Source: Mikania micrantha (taxonomy: Eukaryota; Streptophyta; Magnoliopsida; Asterales; Asteraceae). Taken from it: a stretch of DNA of 64,000 nucleotides. The position numbers and the translations under genes were made by a program. The stretch covers positions 1,922,001 through 1,986,000 of the forward strand of contig CM018686.1 of the NCBI GenBank assembly GCA_009363875.1. The letters are read 5' to 3'. Positions 42,621 through 53,700 of this stretch are shown here, piece by piece. The number at the start of each line of letters is the position of its first letter. Within the stretch, counting starts at the first letter, position 1. The notes beneath the pieces are model-generated. The model searched no databases. It was given only the letters and a program-made list of their open reading frames with translations, and was not told the DNA's origin.

Positions 42621-43408
42621 AAGACAATCATGCCTATACTATCTTTCATCATTTTCTTTGATCCTACACTCCACCACTCGGCCATTTCTATTCCCAAACC
42701 CTTGTTACAGCATTATCCCACCCTTGGAAGCCATTGAAGAGCATCTTGGAGCTCAAGACTTGAAGATTTGAAGCTTCTCATTCATAAAGGAGCTTGGAGG
42801 CCACCATCATCACCTTGTTGTTACACGTATCTGCTATCCAGGAGCTTGTGAGGCCGATTTATCATCATCTCAGGGATTCTTGAAGCCTTTGAAGGTAGTT
42901 CATATGGCCAAAATACACTTTTAACACACACAAACACACATGCAAGGCATAAAACCCACATGCAATCACCTATGCTATGCATGCACGAAATTTTGATGTT
43001 TTGAATTTGGGTTCGATGTTATTTCAATTGATTTTGATGATCTACAGTGATTAGATGATATGTTATGATGATTCATGATGTTGTAGATATGTCATTTTGC
43101 ATAACTTGATCATAGATGATGATATACTTGCATGCATGCATGCATGATTTAAGGTTTGTTTGATGATTTTGGGTAGTGATGCATGATTATTGATGATGTT
43201 GGTTATGTGTCACATGATTTGTAGTCACTAAAATGGTTAAAATATGGTTATTTGGGATTATTGCTACTATTAGTAACTTTTACAATACAACATGATGATA
43301 TGGATAGAAATATGAGCATGCATGTGTATAGATTTGTCATTAGGGTGATAATATGATGATATGATGCTAAGAAATTGATTTGGTATTGATTTGTAGTCAT
43401 TTTAGACC

Positions 43409-43897
43409 AAGTTACTATTTAGAGTAACTTTTGTAACCCGATTATTGCTATTTGATGATTTGGTCTAAATAGATATGTTTAGATGATGATAAATGATATA
43501 ACATGATGTTATTTGGTATAAAAATTGATTAGGAACGCTTGGAATAATCATTTGATGAATAATTGTCATAGTTACTATTTTTAGTAACTTTATTTTGTGA
43601 AATTTCGATCTAAGGATACTAGACATGTTATGAACATGATAAATGGCTTAGCATGATGCAATATGATTATTGTATGTATAAGTGGTGTGATTTTGATGTT
43701 GAGCAAGTCAAAACTAGAAACTTGTCATTTTAGGAAATTGTAATGTACGAAAGTGACTTATATGCTTATTTTATCGCTTATGACAACGTGCTATGTGTTA
43801 ACATGATCACGTAGGACTAACAAGCATGCTAGAATCCTTAAAATGATATGTGTTATGGAACTTGCCCAAAATGGAAACTTACTATAAATAGTAAGTT
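43409..43897 (+). repeat. Positioned hairpins in the truncated LTR
   Basis: Perfect stems AAGTTACT/AGTAACTT (43409-43430), AGTTACTA/TAGTAACT (43570-43589) and AACTTACTAT/ATAGTAAGTT (43876-43897). They begin about 800, 960 and 1265 bp after the TATA box, matching the spacing in element 2. Confidence 0.65.
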
Positions 43898-44201
43898 GTC
43901 CATGAACGCGATTTGCACACAACGAGCACAGTCACGAATGTTACACGAGTTATCACCAACCCACGGTTCACCAACGAGTCGTTGACTTGACACGGTCAAA
44001 CACGATCAAACACGGACAAGCACGATCAATATGGACCGATATGGACTAACATAACAACCGAGGGTTGTTGAGCACAAGCACGAGCACAAACACGAACACG
44101 GTCACTTACACGAACTCACGTAAGCTATACAATATAGGTAGCCGGTGACTGACACCTCTACGATGCAGGAGCTTACGCTATCACTATCAGATTTCACTAA
44201 G

Positions 44202-44651
44202 GTGAGTTTACAGCCCCACTTTTACTCTTAGACTGTTTTGTTGAACTATGGGGTGAGAATACAATGCAACTGTTTTTAAATGTATGACTGATATGTTGTA
44301 AAACAACTTTTGAGTGTAACTGTATCGCAGCAAAAGTCTTCACACCCTTATAGTTAGTTGTGTAACAAACGAGTCGTTATTACGTAGTACTACTAGGTTT
44401 GACAAACCCCACTCGGCTCCAATAGTGACTGGAGGTCACGACGAGTGTAATATCGATCTGATGCTGGGTACCGCGATAAACCCGGGGAGGCAAACAACAA
44501 GTCTAAGTTTCGGTAAGATGAACTGACACACTCGGGATCGTAGATCCAACAAAACTTAACATACCCAGTATATATCTGTTTACTGCTTACAACTATTAAA
44601 ACCTGTGAACTCACCTTCTTTATGTTGACACATTTTCGCATGTATTCTCAG
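44202..44651 (+). other. Candidate LTR intron, truncated LTR
   Basis: Donor CTAAG then GTGAGTTTACAG and acceptor GTATTCTCAG then GTAAC, 450 nt. Branch motif TTGAC has its A at 44628, 23 nt before the acceptor. The anti-donor box AACTCACC (44608-44615) ends 13 nt before the branch A. Its wider context CTGTGAACTCACCTT pairs with the donor over 15 nt with one G-U. Confidence 0.5.
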
Positions 44652-44899
44652 GTAACTGAACAACACGAGCTAGGATGCACATGGAGATGCACAAGAGAGT
44701 CTGCATGCATATAGACTCTAATCCTAGGTTTATAATTCATTTGTTTGGTTTTGACAATTTAAATCTTGTTTTGTATGTGACAATTTACTTTCCGCTTCAA
44801 CACTTATAGTTTCCGCTGCCTAACTATTAAACGTTTTCCGCTGTTTAATCTATGAAACTTGGGTTGGTTTACAAAATTGTGTGTTCGTATAACTCATAT

Positions 44900-45362
44900 A
44901 GAGTAATGAACAATGTAGTAATGAATAATAAAGTCATGAACTTGAGTTGAAAAGATGTTGCCTTGATGCTGAAAAGAGCTTCAAAACTCTGATACCACTT
45001 GTAGGTCCCAAAGTTGATCAAGATCTCAACTTTATGACATCAAACAGCATCAAATGCCTTCTATTGTGTGCGTAATCCAGAATATAAGATGTAGAAAGCA
45101 ATTTCTATTGATAAATTCGTAAAATTTACAACGAGACTTCAATACGTCTAGAAGCTCTATCTTGGAATTCTGACCCTAGAACAGTACACGGTATGTCTAT
45201 TTATACTAGTCTAGGAGTACACGAAATCATAGTACACAAAATACAAAAGTATACGAAACATATAAGTGCACGAGCGCTAAAGTACACGAAAATTGAGGAA
45301 CTTGAACTCTAGCTCGATAAGATCTTGATTTTGTCAGTCTTTGTCGTTAGGTGGGCTCTACA
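44900..45362 (-). mobile_element. Copia 5' LTR with a stub of leader
   Basis: 45000-45362 (363 bp) starts TGTAGGTCCC and ends GGGCTCTACA, an imperfect inverted pair with TG...CA borders. Just left of it CTCTGATACCA is the reverse complement of an initiator-Met primer site, so this is the 5' LTR of a minus-strand element. Its short LTR suggests Ty1/copia. The internal region and 3' LTR are gone. Confidence 0.7.
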
Positions 45363-46019
45363 GTTTTCTTGAGATTTATTGATTTAAGTCCTTTACTTAC
45401 AATTAAATTCTAAATTTTATAAGTTGAAAAGTATGTTTTTTTTATTCCTTTAACTTGTTCAAATTTTAAATAATTATATATATACTTGATTACATACATA
45501 CATGTATATGTATGATAAATCTTGTATTCTTATTGATATATATATATATATATATGCTTGTATAATTATGTACCTAATTATATATAAAATATATATGTAT
45601 GTGTGTGTACAAACTCTTATAGATAAAAATTTCAAATGTCGTCATAAATTATCTATTAAATATAATTGTTTATTACAAAATCACATGAAGGTTACAGAAT
45701 GGTATATTGATAGCATGTTTGCTCACTAGAGTTGTTAGCTAGGCTGATAGAACTAGGAACTTGAATACTTGATTACAAAGAAAGAGCGCAATTCGAGATG
45801 GATCAGTCTTCGACTAAACAAACGATTAAGAAAAACGGAACAAGTAAAACACATTCCACTACTACTATTAATAAAAGGAAACAACTTCACTAAAATAACA
45901 ACCAACTAACTCAGTTCTTCCACTGTACTCAACTGCAAGTCAGTTTTGGAAAAACATGGGCCACGCAGGTTACCCATGAAATACCCAAACTGTATCATCG
46001 AATCTTTCAAACCTGCATC
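45363..46019. other. AT-rich stretch with TA microsatellite
   Basis: A (TA)n run lies at about 45535-45556. From about 45728 (TTGTTAGCTAGGC) sequence may be the LTR of the chromovirus remnant to the right. No gene is seen. Confidence 0.4.
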
Positions 46020-46440
46020 TTAATGTTTTCTTCTTGCGAGAATAAACCTTTTAATAGGAGTAGATTGGGTATTCGAAATAATACTTCTTTCCTGGTAAAA
46101 CGACTTGTCCTTAAGGCGAAAGGAAGAAAATTGGCTTTTAAGCAGATCATAGTTTTCCCAGGTAGCTTGTTCAATTAGACGATGCAACCAAGATGTAAGT
46201 AACTCCAATTGTGAGCAGCAGCTTCCATAACCTAATGATGAGACAACACCTCTTTTGGCATAAGATTGATCTCCCAATCTTTAGTAATCAGCAAAGAAGC
46301 AGCATGAGTAGACGGGAGCTGACCACGAGCATATTCCAACATAGATATGTGAAAGACATGATGAATATGAGATTCATGTGGTAAATCTAACTCATAAGCA
46401 ATTGAACCAATTTTCCAAAGGATGCGGTAAGTGTTGGCAA
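46020..46440 (-). pseudogene. Chromovirus pol C-terminal remnant
   Basis: Minus-strand translation gives a GSIAYELDLPHESHIHHVFHISML-like stretch (in two parts here: GSIAYELDLP and VFHISML), the end of a gypsy integrase. It then continues with WLHRLIEQATWENYDLLKSQF, a chromodomain tail of the CRM/Reina/Galadriel style rather than Tekay. A stop or frame change at about 46280 separates the parts. Only the polyprotein end remains. Confidence 0.7.
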
Positions 46441-46664
46441 TTCTAGGTTACTTTTCAATTTAATCAGTTTCAATTAATCAAATTAATTGAGACAATCAGT
46501 TTTCATAAAACCGGATTAAACTATCAGATCAGATCTGACACAGCGGAAGCATTTTAAATTTTATAACCTTTCGATTCGCAATCGAAATAATTCCCAAATC
46601 AGGATCCAGTTACAAATCGTTTAAACAACAATTAATTCTAACAACACAACCATAGGGGGTTTTT
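46441..46664. other. Flank of the host element
   Basis: AT-rich; nothing recognised. The five bases before the host LTR are GTTTT, a possible half of its duplication. Confidence 0.4.
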
Positions 46665-47264
46665 GTAACAACCACCGAAAATTCAGGTCCGTTTTAAAAA
46701 TTTTTTTTATTAATTAAAAATCATACTTGCTAGTTTTAGCAATTAGAACGTGAACCATATATAGTGGTATCATGGAATAAGAATTTGGAGGAATATATAT
46801 ATTCCACTAGTAAGATTTAAGGCTCACATAATTTCGCTAAGCCCAAAATAATTTAGTGCAATAATCAAACATAAACTAATACAAAAACCAATATGTATTG
46901 CGAATGAATGCATATAAACTTAACCCAGTATGTTTAACATAAGAAACTCGAGAATACGAGGTTCGTAAATTATTAAACAATATGGATACATATTAATATG
47001 ATCCATGCATTTATCATTTCATAATAAGTTGTTTATATATTAGTAGATATACTATCGCGATCACAAGCATGATAATATTACACAACAAAATGAATATTAT
47101 TGGGTATTATACATTTGACATGTATAATAATTAAATCTATTCATGTATAAAAAAATATATTAATAAATATATGTATATATATATATGTAATATACATATA
47201 TACATGAATGGGTATCTTCATATGCACATGCATATGTGAGTGTATGTATATATACACATATAAA

Positions 47265-47295
<31 letters not shown>

Positions 47296-48668
47296 TAATA
47301 AAATATTTATAATAATTTAAATCTACACAAAATCCATCCTAATGATTAAAAATCTCTGCAAAATATCAAATACTATCCTTGTAATATCTTCCATATCTCA
47401 TCAAATCCAAGGCAAATGATTTAAAAGATCTTTAAATGCCTATAAATTCGTCATTTCTCTTCCTTGAGCAGAAAACACATCCAAAACTCCTCCAAACCCT
47501 CTCATATTCTCCAGAAACAAACTTTTATCTCATTTAAGGAAATCCCGACCGATTGAAACCGTCACATTATATAAAAGTTGATATTTAATCATTTTTATGT
47601 CAATATATTATCAAAGATTATATAAGTGTTATTATAACATAATAGTATGATAATATACTTTTAAAATATTTATTTTATCATTTTCTTTAAAACTTTTATT
47701 TAAAAGCCGTTATTCACCAAATAAAGTTTCTACAATAAAAACTTATTAAATATAGTAACTTTATAAAACAACACCATCTAAATAAATAACATTTTCACAA
47801 ATATAAGAATTGGGCTATAGAGAATAAGTCAATATACTAATGTTAGAGAATAATAATAATAGGTAGGCGTATAGAAGCCTCAACCTAACTGTGACATAAT
47901 TTCAAGTGACCAAGGATCTTATACTCGGTGAGTTCTCGTGCTTTTAACTTCCCCGTTTTGTTTTACTATCTTGGGGTGAATGCATGCTATTATATAAAAA
48001 CAGTGTATGAATAATCAAGATTTCCCCATTCTAAGTTATCCCTGTATAGCACTCCATTAACTCTCCTGCGTAGAGCCATTAGTAACGTGGATAGTACTAT
48101 TTTGGGAAGCCCCCTCGTGTAGTGGAAACACCACCACCACGCATGTTCACTAATTACTATATGCCCAACCATGGGGATATGGACATTGGGATGCTTAGGT
48201 AAATGACTAGAACATTGTACGTGTTATGGCAATGTGACTAGATCAAGGATTGGATGTGCGACTTGTATTATATTACACTGATTATTAAAAATGTTTACAA
48301 ATCATTGTTTAATGTCTTAAAAACTCGCGAGTTCTCACCAGCTTTTGCTGATAAAATATTTTTAAGCATGTATTTCAGGAAAGTAATGAATGGAAGAAAG
48401 CACTTAAGAATGGAGCATAGCCGAGGGGTCACATTATTAGCTTCCGCATGTTATTTGAATTTTATGTTATCTTAAAGACTGTGTAATGTAATGTAATGGC
48501 ACAGTGTAGACAATATAGACACTATGACCTATTATGGTTGTATGCCAAGACAACTTAAGTTTAATGATGCAAGGGTTGGGCCTTGTCATTTAAGTAATGA
48601 TATGCGTATTTAAGTTTAAGTATGGTATGCAATCTGTTTATCCTCGCGCCCCGTGTCGGGGTGTGACA
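46665..48668 (+). repeat. Host element, 5' LTR
   Basis: It starts TGTAACAACC and ends GGTGTGACA, just before the primer site. A TAA microsatellite sits at about 47265-47300 and a TATA candidate (TATATAAAAG) at about 47568. The candidate LTR intron is at 47938-48378. The 3' LTR is beyond the window, so age cannot be read. Confidence 0.8.
47938..48378 (+). other. Candidate LTR intron, host element
   Basis: Donor CTCG then GTGAGTTC and acceptor GTATTTCAG then GAAA, 441 nt. Branch motif CTGAT has its A at 48351, 27 nt before the acceptor. CTCACC (48334-48339), complementary to GGTGAG of the donor, ends 12 nt before the branch A. Confidence 0.45.
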
Positions 48669-48671
48669 GAT

Positions 48672-48683
48672 TGGTATCAGAGC
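48672..48683 (+). promoter_or_regulatory. Primer-binding site, host element
   Basis: TGGTATCAGAGC (initiator-Met tRNA) lies three nt after the LTR. Confidence 0.9.
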
Positions 48684-48895
48684 CCAACGGTTTTAGCGAA
48701 TTAGGTTCGCCTAGGCTCTAACCAAAAGGTTCAAAGGGATATGACTTAGACACAGCTAGTTTATTGATAACCAAACTTTATAACACTTTAGACACTGTTA
48801 GAAGACTTAGATCATTAACTAATCTTTAGTTATAGATTTAGTTCATAAGAATTTAATATATTAGTAAATTCATTCTGTTATATTTATAGAACAAT

Positions 48896-50697
48896 ATGGC
48901 ACCAAAGAAAGCAAGGACCACTGGTGGGATCAACAACAAGAACAAGGCACCCGTTGATCCAAGGAAAGAAGGATCAGTTCACACTGTTCGAGATAAGACC
49001 TCCGGAACTCATGGTCATAATCAAGAAAATGAGGAGGCAAGGATTGAGAGACTAGTAGAAGCAAGAGTTACTGCTGCATTGGAGCGATTGAATGTCGGCC
49101 CATCAAACAAAAAGAAAACACCAAATGAAGAGGAACCCATCAAACAGAGGGAATGCACTTACAAGATGTTTAAGTCATGTGATCCTACTACATTTGATGG
49201 AAAGGAAGGAGCTACTGGAGTAATTCAATGGTTAGAAGAAACCGAGTCAGTCCTCGAGATAAGTAGCTGCAAGGATGAAGATAAAGTTAAATTTGCTGCC
49301 CAACAATTCAAAGGAGAGGCGTTGTTCTGGTGGAAAACCGTCCTACAGGTCCGGGGAAGAGATGTAGTTAACCACATGAATTGGGAGGAATTCAAAGAAA
49401 TAGTCAAGGAGAAATATTGTCCAATCAATGAAATTGAGCGAATAGAAGAAGAGTTCTTAAACCTTGAAATGATTTCCCCTGATATGATAACATCTGTTTC
49501 AAGATTTGAGCAGTTATCACGCTTGGTACCACACCTAGTTACTCCTGAAAGCAAAAGGATCCAAAGGTTTATTTGGGGATTGCCACCTCAAATTCGTACG
49601 CATGTCAAAGCCAACAAGCCAGTCACCATGCAGTCAGCGATGGATCTTGCTAGTACTGTGAATGATGACATACTCAGAGCTGAGCAACAAAAGGAGCATG
49701 TTGGCAGCAAAAGGAAATTTGATGGTAGTCAATCTGAAGGAAAATCAGGAGAAAGAAGGTTTGAAGCACCATTCACTAAGAAGGGAAAGCCTAATGATGA
49801 TAAAAGGAAGGACTATATAAGTAAACCCACCTGTAAGAGATGCAAGAAGCAACACTTTGGTCAATGTCGGACACCCAAATGTCTCAAACGTCATAAGCTC
49901 GGCCACTTAACTGAAAATTGTCGAACCAAAAGAATTATCAAGTGCTATGGTTGTGGAGAAGAGGGACACATAAGGCCTGAATGTCCAAAAATAGCTGGAG
50001 AAAAGAAGGAAAACCCAAGTAAAAGTGGAGCTAAAGCAAGGGCATTTGTGATGGATGTGGGTAATGCTCGTGATGAACCTGGAGTCATGACCAGTATGTT
50101 CTTAGTTGAAAATATTTATGCAAGAGTTTTATTTGATATTGGGGCTACACGTAGTTTTGTATCAATTGCTTTTAGACATAAGCTTGAATGAAAAACATCT
50201 AACTTGCCTAATGCTTACACTGTAGAATTAGCTAATGGAGAGATTTTAAGATCTGGTGAGATAATTAGAAATTGTGACTTAGAATTAGATGATCATAAGT
50301 TTACCATTGATTTGTTGCCAATAGAACTTGGATCTTTTGACGTAGTCGTTGGAATGGATTGGTTGACCAAAAATAAAGCAGAAATTCTATGTGGGCAGAA
50401 GATGGTAAAGATACCACTTAAAGAAGGAAAAAATTTGGTGATACATGGAGAGAAACCAAAAACTGCATTAGACATTATCTCATGTCTGAAGGCCAACAAA
50501 TGTATGAGGAAAGAATGTCAAGCATTCTTAGCTTATGTGCTAGAAGCAAACATTGAAAAGATGATTGAAGACATTCCAGTTGTTTCTCGATATCAAGATG
50601 TATTCCCAGATGAATTACCAGGAATACCACCACCAAGAGAAGTAGAATTCAGAATCGACTTGCTACCAGGAGCAGCACCTGTTGCTAAGTCGCCCTA
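48896..50697 (+). pseudogene. Host element gag-protease, with start of RT region
   Basis: The frame begins MAPKKARTTGG at 48896. The gag core (CTYKMFKSCDPTTFDGKEG) lies about 80-260. The first zinc knuckle has lost its second Cys (CLKRHKLGHLTENC) and the second is intact (CYGCGEEGHIRPEC). The protease motif reads FDIGA instead of the usual D-T/S-G, removing the catalytic Thr/Ser. A TGA at 50189 interrupts the frame, which then continues in the same phase to LLPGAAPVAKSPY, where element 2 is inserted. The remaining pol is at 62434-64000. It is not functional. Confidence 0.9.
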
Positions 50698-51035
50698 TGT
50701 CACACCCCCAATTTCCCACTCGTGGTGTCAGTCCACGTGGGTGTGATGTGGCCAGAATCACAGCTCAAGGTCATATAGAACAACACTATATGCGTTTACA
50801 AATCCAAGTTTGACACATACACATAACAAAATAATTTGCAGCGGAAAAAATATGTCATAGCAGCTGAATAATATGTTTGAATACATGCAGTGAAAAGTAA
50901 ATTGTCAGATCAAAACATTGTATCAATACAGAACATGAATGAAATTGTTTTCAAATAATATGACAGGAATGCATGCGGTTCCTAATGCTCGTCTCTTAAC
51001 GTGTACATTCCTGCTATCCGTAGTCAGCTAGTTAC

Positions 51036-51510
51036 CTGAGAATACAAGTTTGAAAACAAGTGTCAACACAATGGTTGGTGAGTTCATAGGTTTTGATATA
51101 CATATAGTAATGAAAGTGTGTCATGCTGTTTATCAAATGTTAGTACCGAGCCCTAGGCCCAAAGTGTCAGTGCGTCACTACCGAACTAGACTTGTTTGCT
51201 CTTGCCTCCGCTATGCCTCGTATACATAGCAAGTTAGGTCAGAATTTGCACGGGTTATGACACTCAGTCAACTTGGTGCCCCGTGGGGTTAGTCATTCCC
51301 TAATGGATCCATCCAAATCTACCACGTTGTTCGTACATTAACGGTAAGACTTTGTGAGGGCTTGTAACGAGTTCAACACTTAATGTTTGTCCAATAAACC
51401 AGCATACACAATAGTGTTTGTACAGTAATAATGTTTGACTCGATGCAACTAGTATTCTCCCCCTATTTAAAAGCGTTAAAAAAAAAAGTAAAGAGGGGCC
51501 GTAAACTCAC
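51036..51510 (-). other. Candidate LTR intron, element 2 3' LTR
   Basis: In sense: CTAAA then GTGAGTTTAC, and GTATTCTCAG then GTAAC; 475 nt. Branch motif TTGAC has its A at 51063, 27 nt before the acceptor. The anti-donor box (plus 51077-51084) ends 14 nt before the branch A. Confidence 0.5.
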
Positions 51511-51883
51511 TTTAGTGATGATAGTAGTAGATCAAGCGTAAGCTCCTTGAGGAAGTAGCACGTCGGTCACCGGGAACCTATATCGTATACCGTACGTGAG
51601 TCCGTGTAAGTGACCGTGCTAGTGTTGGTGTTAGTGTTCGTGTTTGTGCCCAACAACCCTTGGTTGTTCATGTTTGTCCAAGGCAATCCACAATGACCGT
51701 GTTTGCTCGTGTTGGTCCATATTGACCGTGTTTGACCAAAGTTGACCGTGTTTGACCGTGTTTGACCAAAGTTGACCGTGTCAAATCAACGACCCGTTGG
51801 TGAACCGTGTGACGGTTTGTGAATCGTGTAGCAATCGTGTAAGTGTTTGTCGTGTGCAAAACGCGTAGGTCGCGTCTATGGAC

Positions 51884-52520
51884 AACTTACTATTTATAGT
51901 AAGTTTCCATTTTTAGAAGGTTCACAAAGCATATCGGTTTTATAGTTCTAGCATGTTCAATAGTCCTACGTGATCATGTTAACACATAGCACATTATCAT
52001 ACAAGGTCACATAAGTCGTTTATAACATGTTTGCACATAAAAGTTTCCTAAAATGGAAAGTTTCCATTCATAGCATACGTGACATCGGAAACCATCTAAC
52101 TTAGCATCTAAACATCACATTAAAACATAGTAAGTCATTTAGCATGCTCAAATCATACAACATGTTGACAAATCGGTTTTTCTAAAAATAAAGTTACTAT
52201 AAATAGTAACTTCATGGTTTTTGCATAAAAATGACCATTTAACATTTCTAAACCATTCTTATGTCACAAATCATTGAAATAACCATTCCAACATCATCTA
52301 ATCATACTCACATAGTCCAAATCATTATCTACCAATTCTTTGTCTCAAAAAGTTACTAAATATAGTAACTATGTTGTAAAATGACCAAAACATCACCAAG
52401 ATCACATTCTAAGCATCTTTATCATTCTAATAACATTTTCATAGCAATCTATAAGCATGCATGTTATCAAATGTCATTCATATCATCATTTTACAATCAA
52501 AAAGTTTCTATTAATAGAAA
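51884..52520 (-). repeat. Positioned hairpins, element 2 3' LTR
   Basis: AACTTACTAT/ATAGTAAGTT (51884-51905), AAGTTACTAT/ATAGTAACTT (52191-52212), AGTTACTA/TAGTAACT (52351-52370) and weaker TTTCTAT/ATAGAAA (52505-52520). The first and second differ by a C-G to G-C swap in the stem. The same set occurs in the 5' LTR. Confidence 0.7.
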
Positions 52521-53151
52521 GTTTATCAAAAATCAACATTTAAGCCATTCTAACCGAATCTAATCATGTAAATCATCATCAATGTCATCTATGAACATTT
52601 CTATATACTTAAAATCATCCTAATCATCATGGATCATACATGCATGCATTCAAAATGCCATAAATCCTCATTTCAAGCATAGTCACATGTGTATAACAAC
52701 TTAGATCGTTACAAATCACCATTACATCATCATAAATCATTAATAATCATGCTAAAATCATCAAACCCAGAAGCTAATCTCGTGCATGTGCATTCAAAGT
52801 GCTTGCATGTGAGTTTTACCCATGCATGTGTGTGTAATAGAGTGTAAATCGAGTTTTTAAGCTATAAATGGTGTGGGAACTACCTTCTAAGCCTCTTGAG
52901 CTCCTGAGATGGTGCTTCTACAGCTCCTGGAACTCTTGAATCATTGGTCTCGACAAGAGCAAGAAGATGGTGATGAGAGATGGTGGTTTAGAAGACTTGT
53001 TTCAATGTTCTTGAGCTTCAATCCCACCTCCAATGGCTTCCAAGCAAGAAGATGGAGTGCAACAGAGGTTCTGGAAACTAGATTTGCGAGGTATGATGGC
53101 TAGGTTCCGGAGGAAGAGTGTAGAGGTGGTTTGAAATGATTTCATCTTGGT

Positions 53152-53307
53152 TTTATAAAGATTTTGTCGACTGGGCGGTGTCGCGTACCGCGGTGAGGAT
53201 TTAAAAGGTTCTCCGCGTACCGCGGAGAATTTCGGGAGTCAATCCCCGCGATGTATGTCGCGTATCGCGGGTGGGATTGCTTGTTGGGCCACCGCGTACC
53301 GCGGTGG
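53152..53307 (-). promoter_or_regulatory. TATA box and palindrome cluster, element 2 3' LTR
   Basis: In sense, CTTTATAAAACC at about 53149-53160. Upstream are CGCG/CGCG around TAC (53182-53192), TTCTCCGCG/CGCGGAGAA around TAC (53209-53229), CGCG/CGCG around TAT (53259-53269) and CCACCGCG/CGCGGTGG around TAC (53289-53307). Confidence 0.6.
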
Positions 53308-53665
53308 GCTCCCAGAGAGCCCAATAAGCCCTTTTTAATGGTTTTGATCCGTTCTTCGTCGTTTTCACGCTTCCGAACCATCGTTTGGCCTTGTTTGAAC
53401 TTCCTTGCTCAATGTGTGAGTGTTTCGTGAGGTTTCGAGTGTTGTGCTAAACAATGTGCTTGACGTTCACCAACGTTCGTGTGTTTTGATGAGTGTGTGT
53501 TGTTTGTCGATAATTCTACGAATTATCTGGCCAGGAGTCAGTGTTCGTACTGTCGCGCCACGTGTCACACTAAGTTAATCTAGTTCTAGTGCCACGTGTA
53601 CATAATGCATTTAAATAATCATTTAAATAAAATCAAAGCTGACCTGGAAATTACGGGGTGTCACA

Positions 53666-53675
53666 TCCTCCCCAT
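53666..53675 (-). promoter_or_regulatory. Polypurine tract, element 2
   Basis: In sense ATGGGGAGGA abuts the 3' LTR start TGTGACA. Confidence 0.8.
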
Positions 53676-53700
53676 GTTAGAAAGAATTTCGTCCCGAAAT

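Larger units (their letters stand above)
42146..44890 (+). mobile_element. Truncated LTR of a Tekay family related to element 2
   Basis: From CCCCGTAAATTCCAGATCAGC onward it follows the sense strand of the element 2 LTR: GTACGTGGCACTAG, TGTGACACGTGGC, AACGTTGGT, TCACGAAAC, then the TATA region CTTTATAAAACC (about 42609-42620). The end shows repeated TTTCCGCTG as in element 2, but stops before the terminal GGTGTGACA. The first bases (TGTGACA) are also missing. No internal region is attached. Open frames inside (42469-42771 and 42546-42737) are not genes. Confidence 0.75.
46665..50697 (+). mobile_element. Older Tekay-type element (host element), left part
   Basis: The element begins with a 2004-bp LTR, a primer site and a gag-pol frame. 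It is split at 50697 by element 2 and resumes at 62434, running past the window end. It has stops, a frameshift and a changed protease site, so it is older than its insert. No extra leader ORF is present: only 228 bp separate the LTR and gag. Confidence 0.9.
50698..53665 (-). repeat. Element 2, 3' LTR
   Basis: 2968 bp, TGTCACACCCCC to GGGGTGTCACA on the plus strand, with good inverted ends. In sense: palindromes, TATA (about 53152-53158), hairpins, a direct repeat of GTTGACCGTGTTTGACC (about 51725-51780) and a candidate intron. The small open frames within it are not genes. Confidence 0.95.

Noticed and set aside
42546..42771. Short frames near the TATA box of the truncated LTR
   Set aside because: They lie in promoter and leader sequence and have no homologue in the matching part of element 2.
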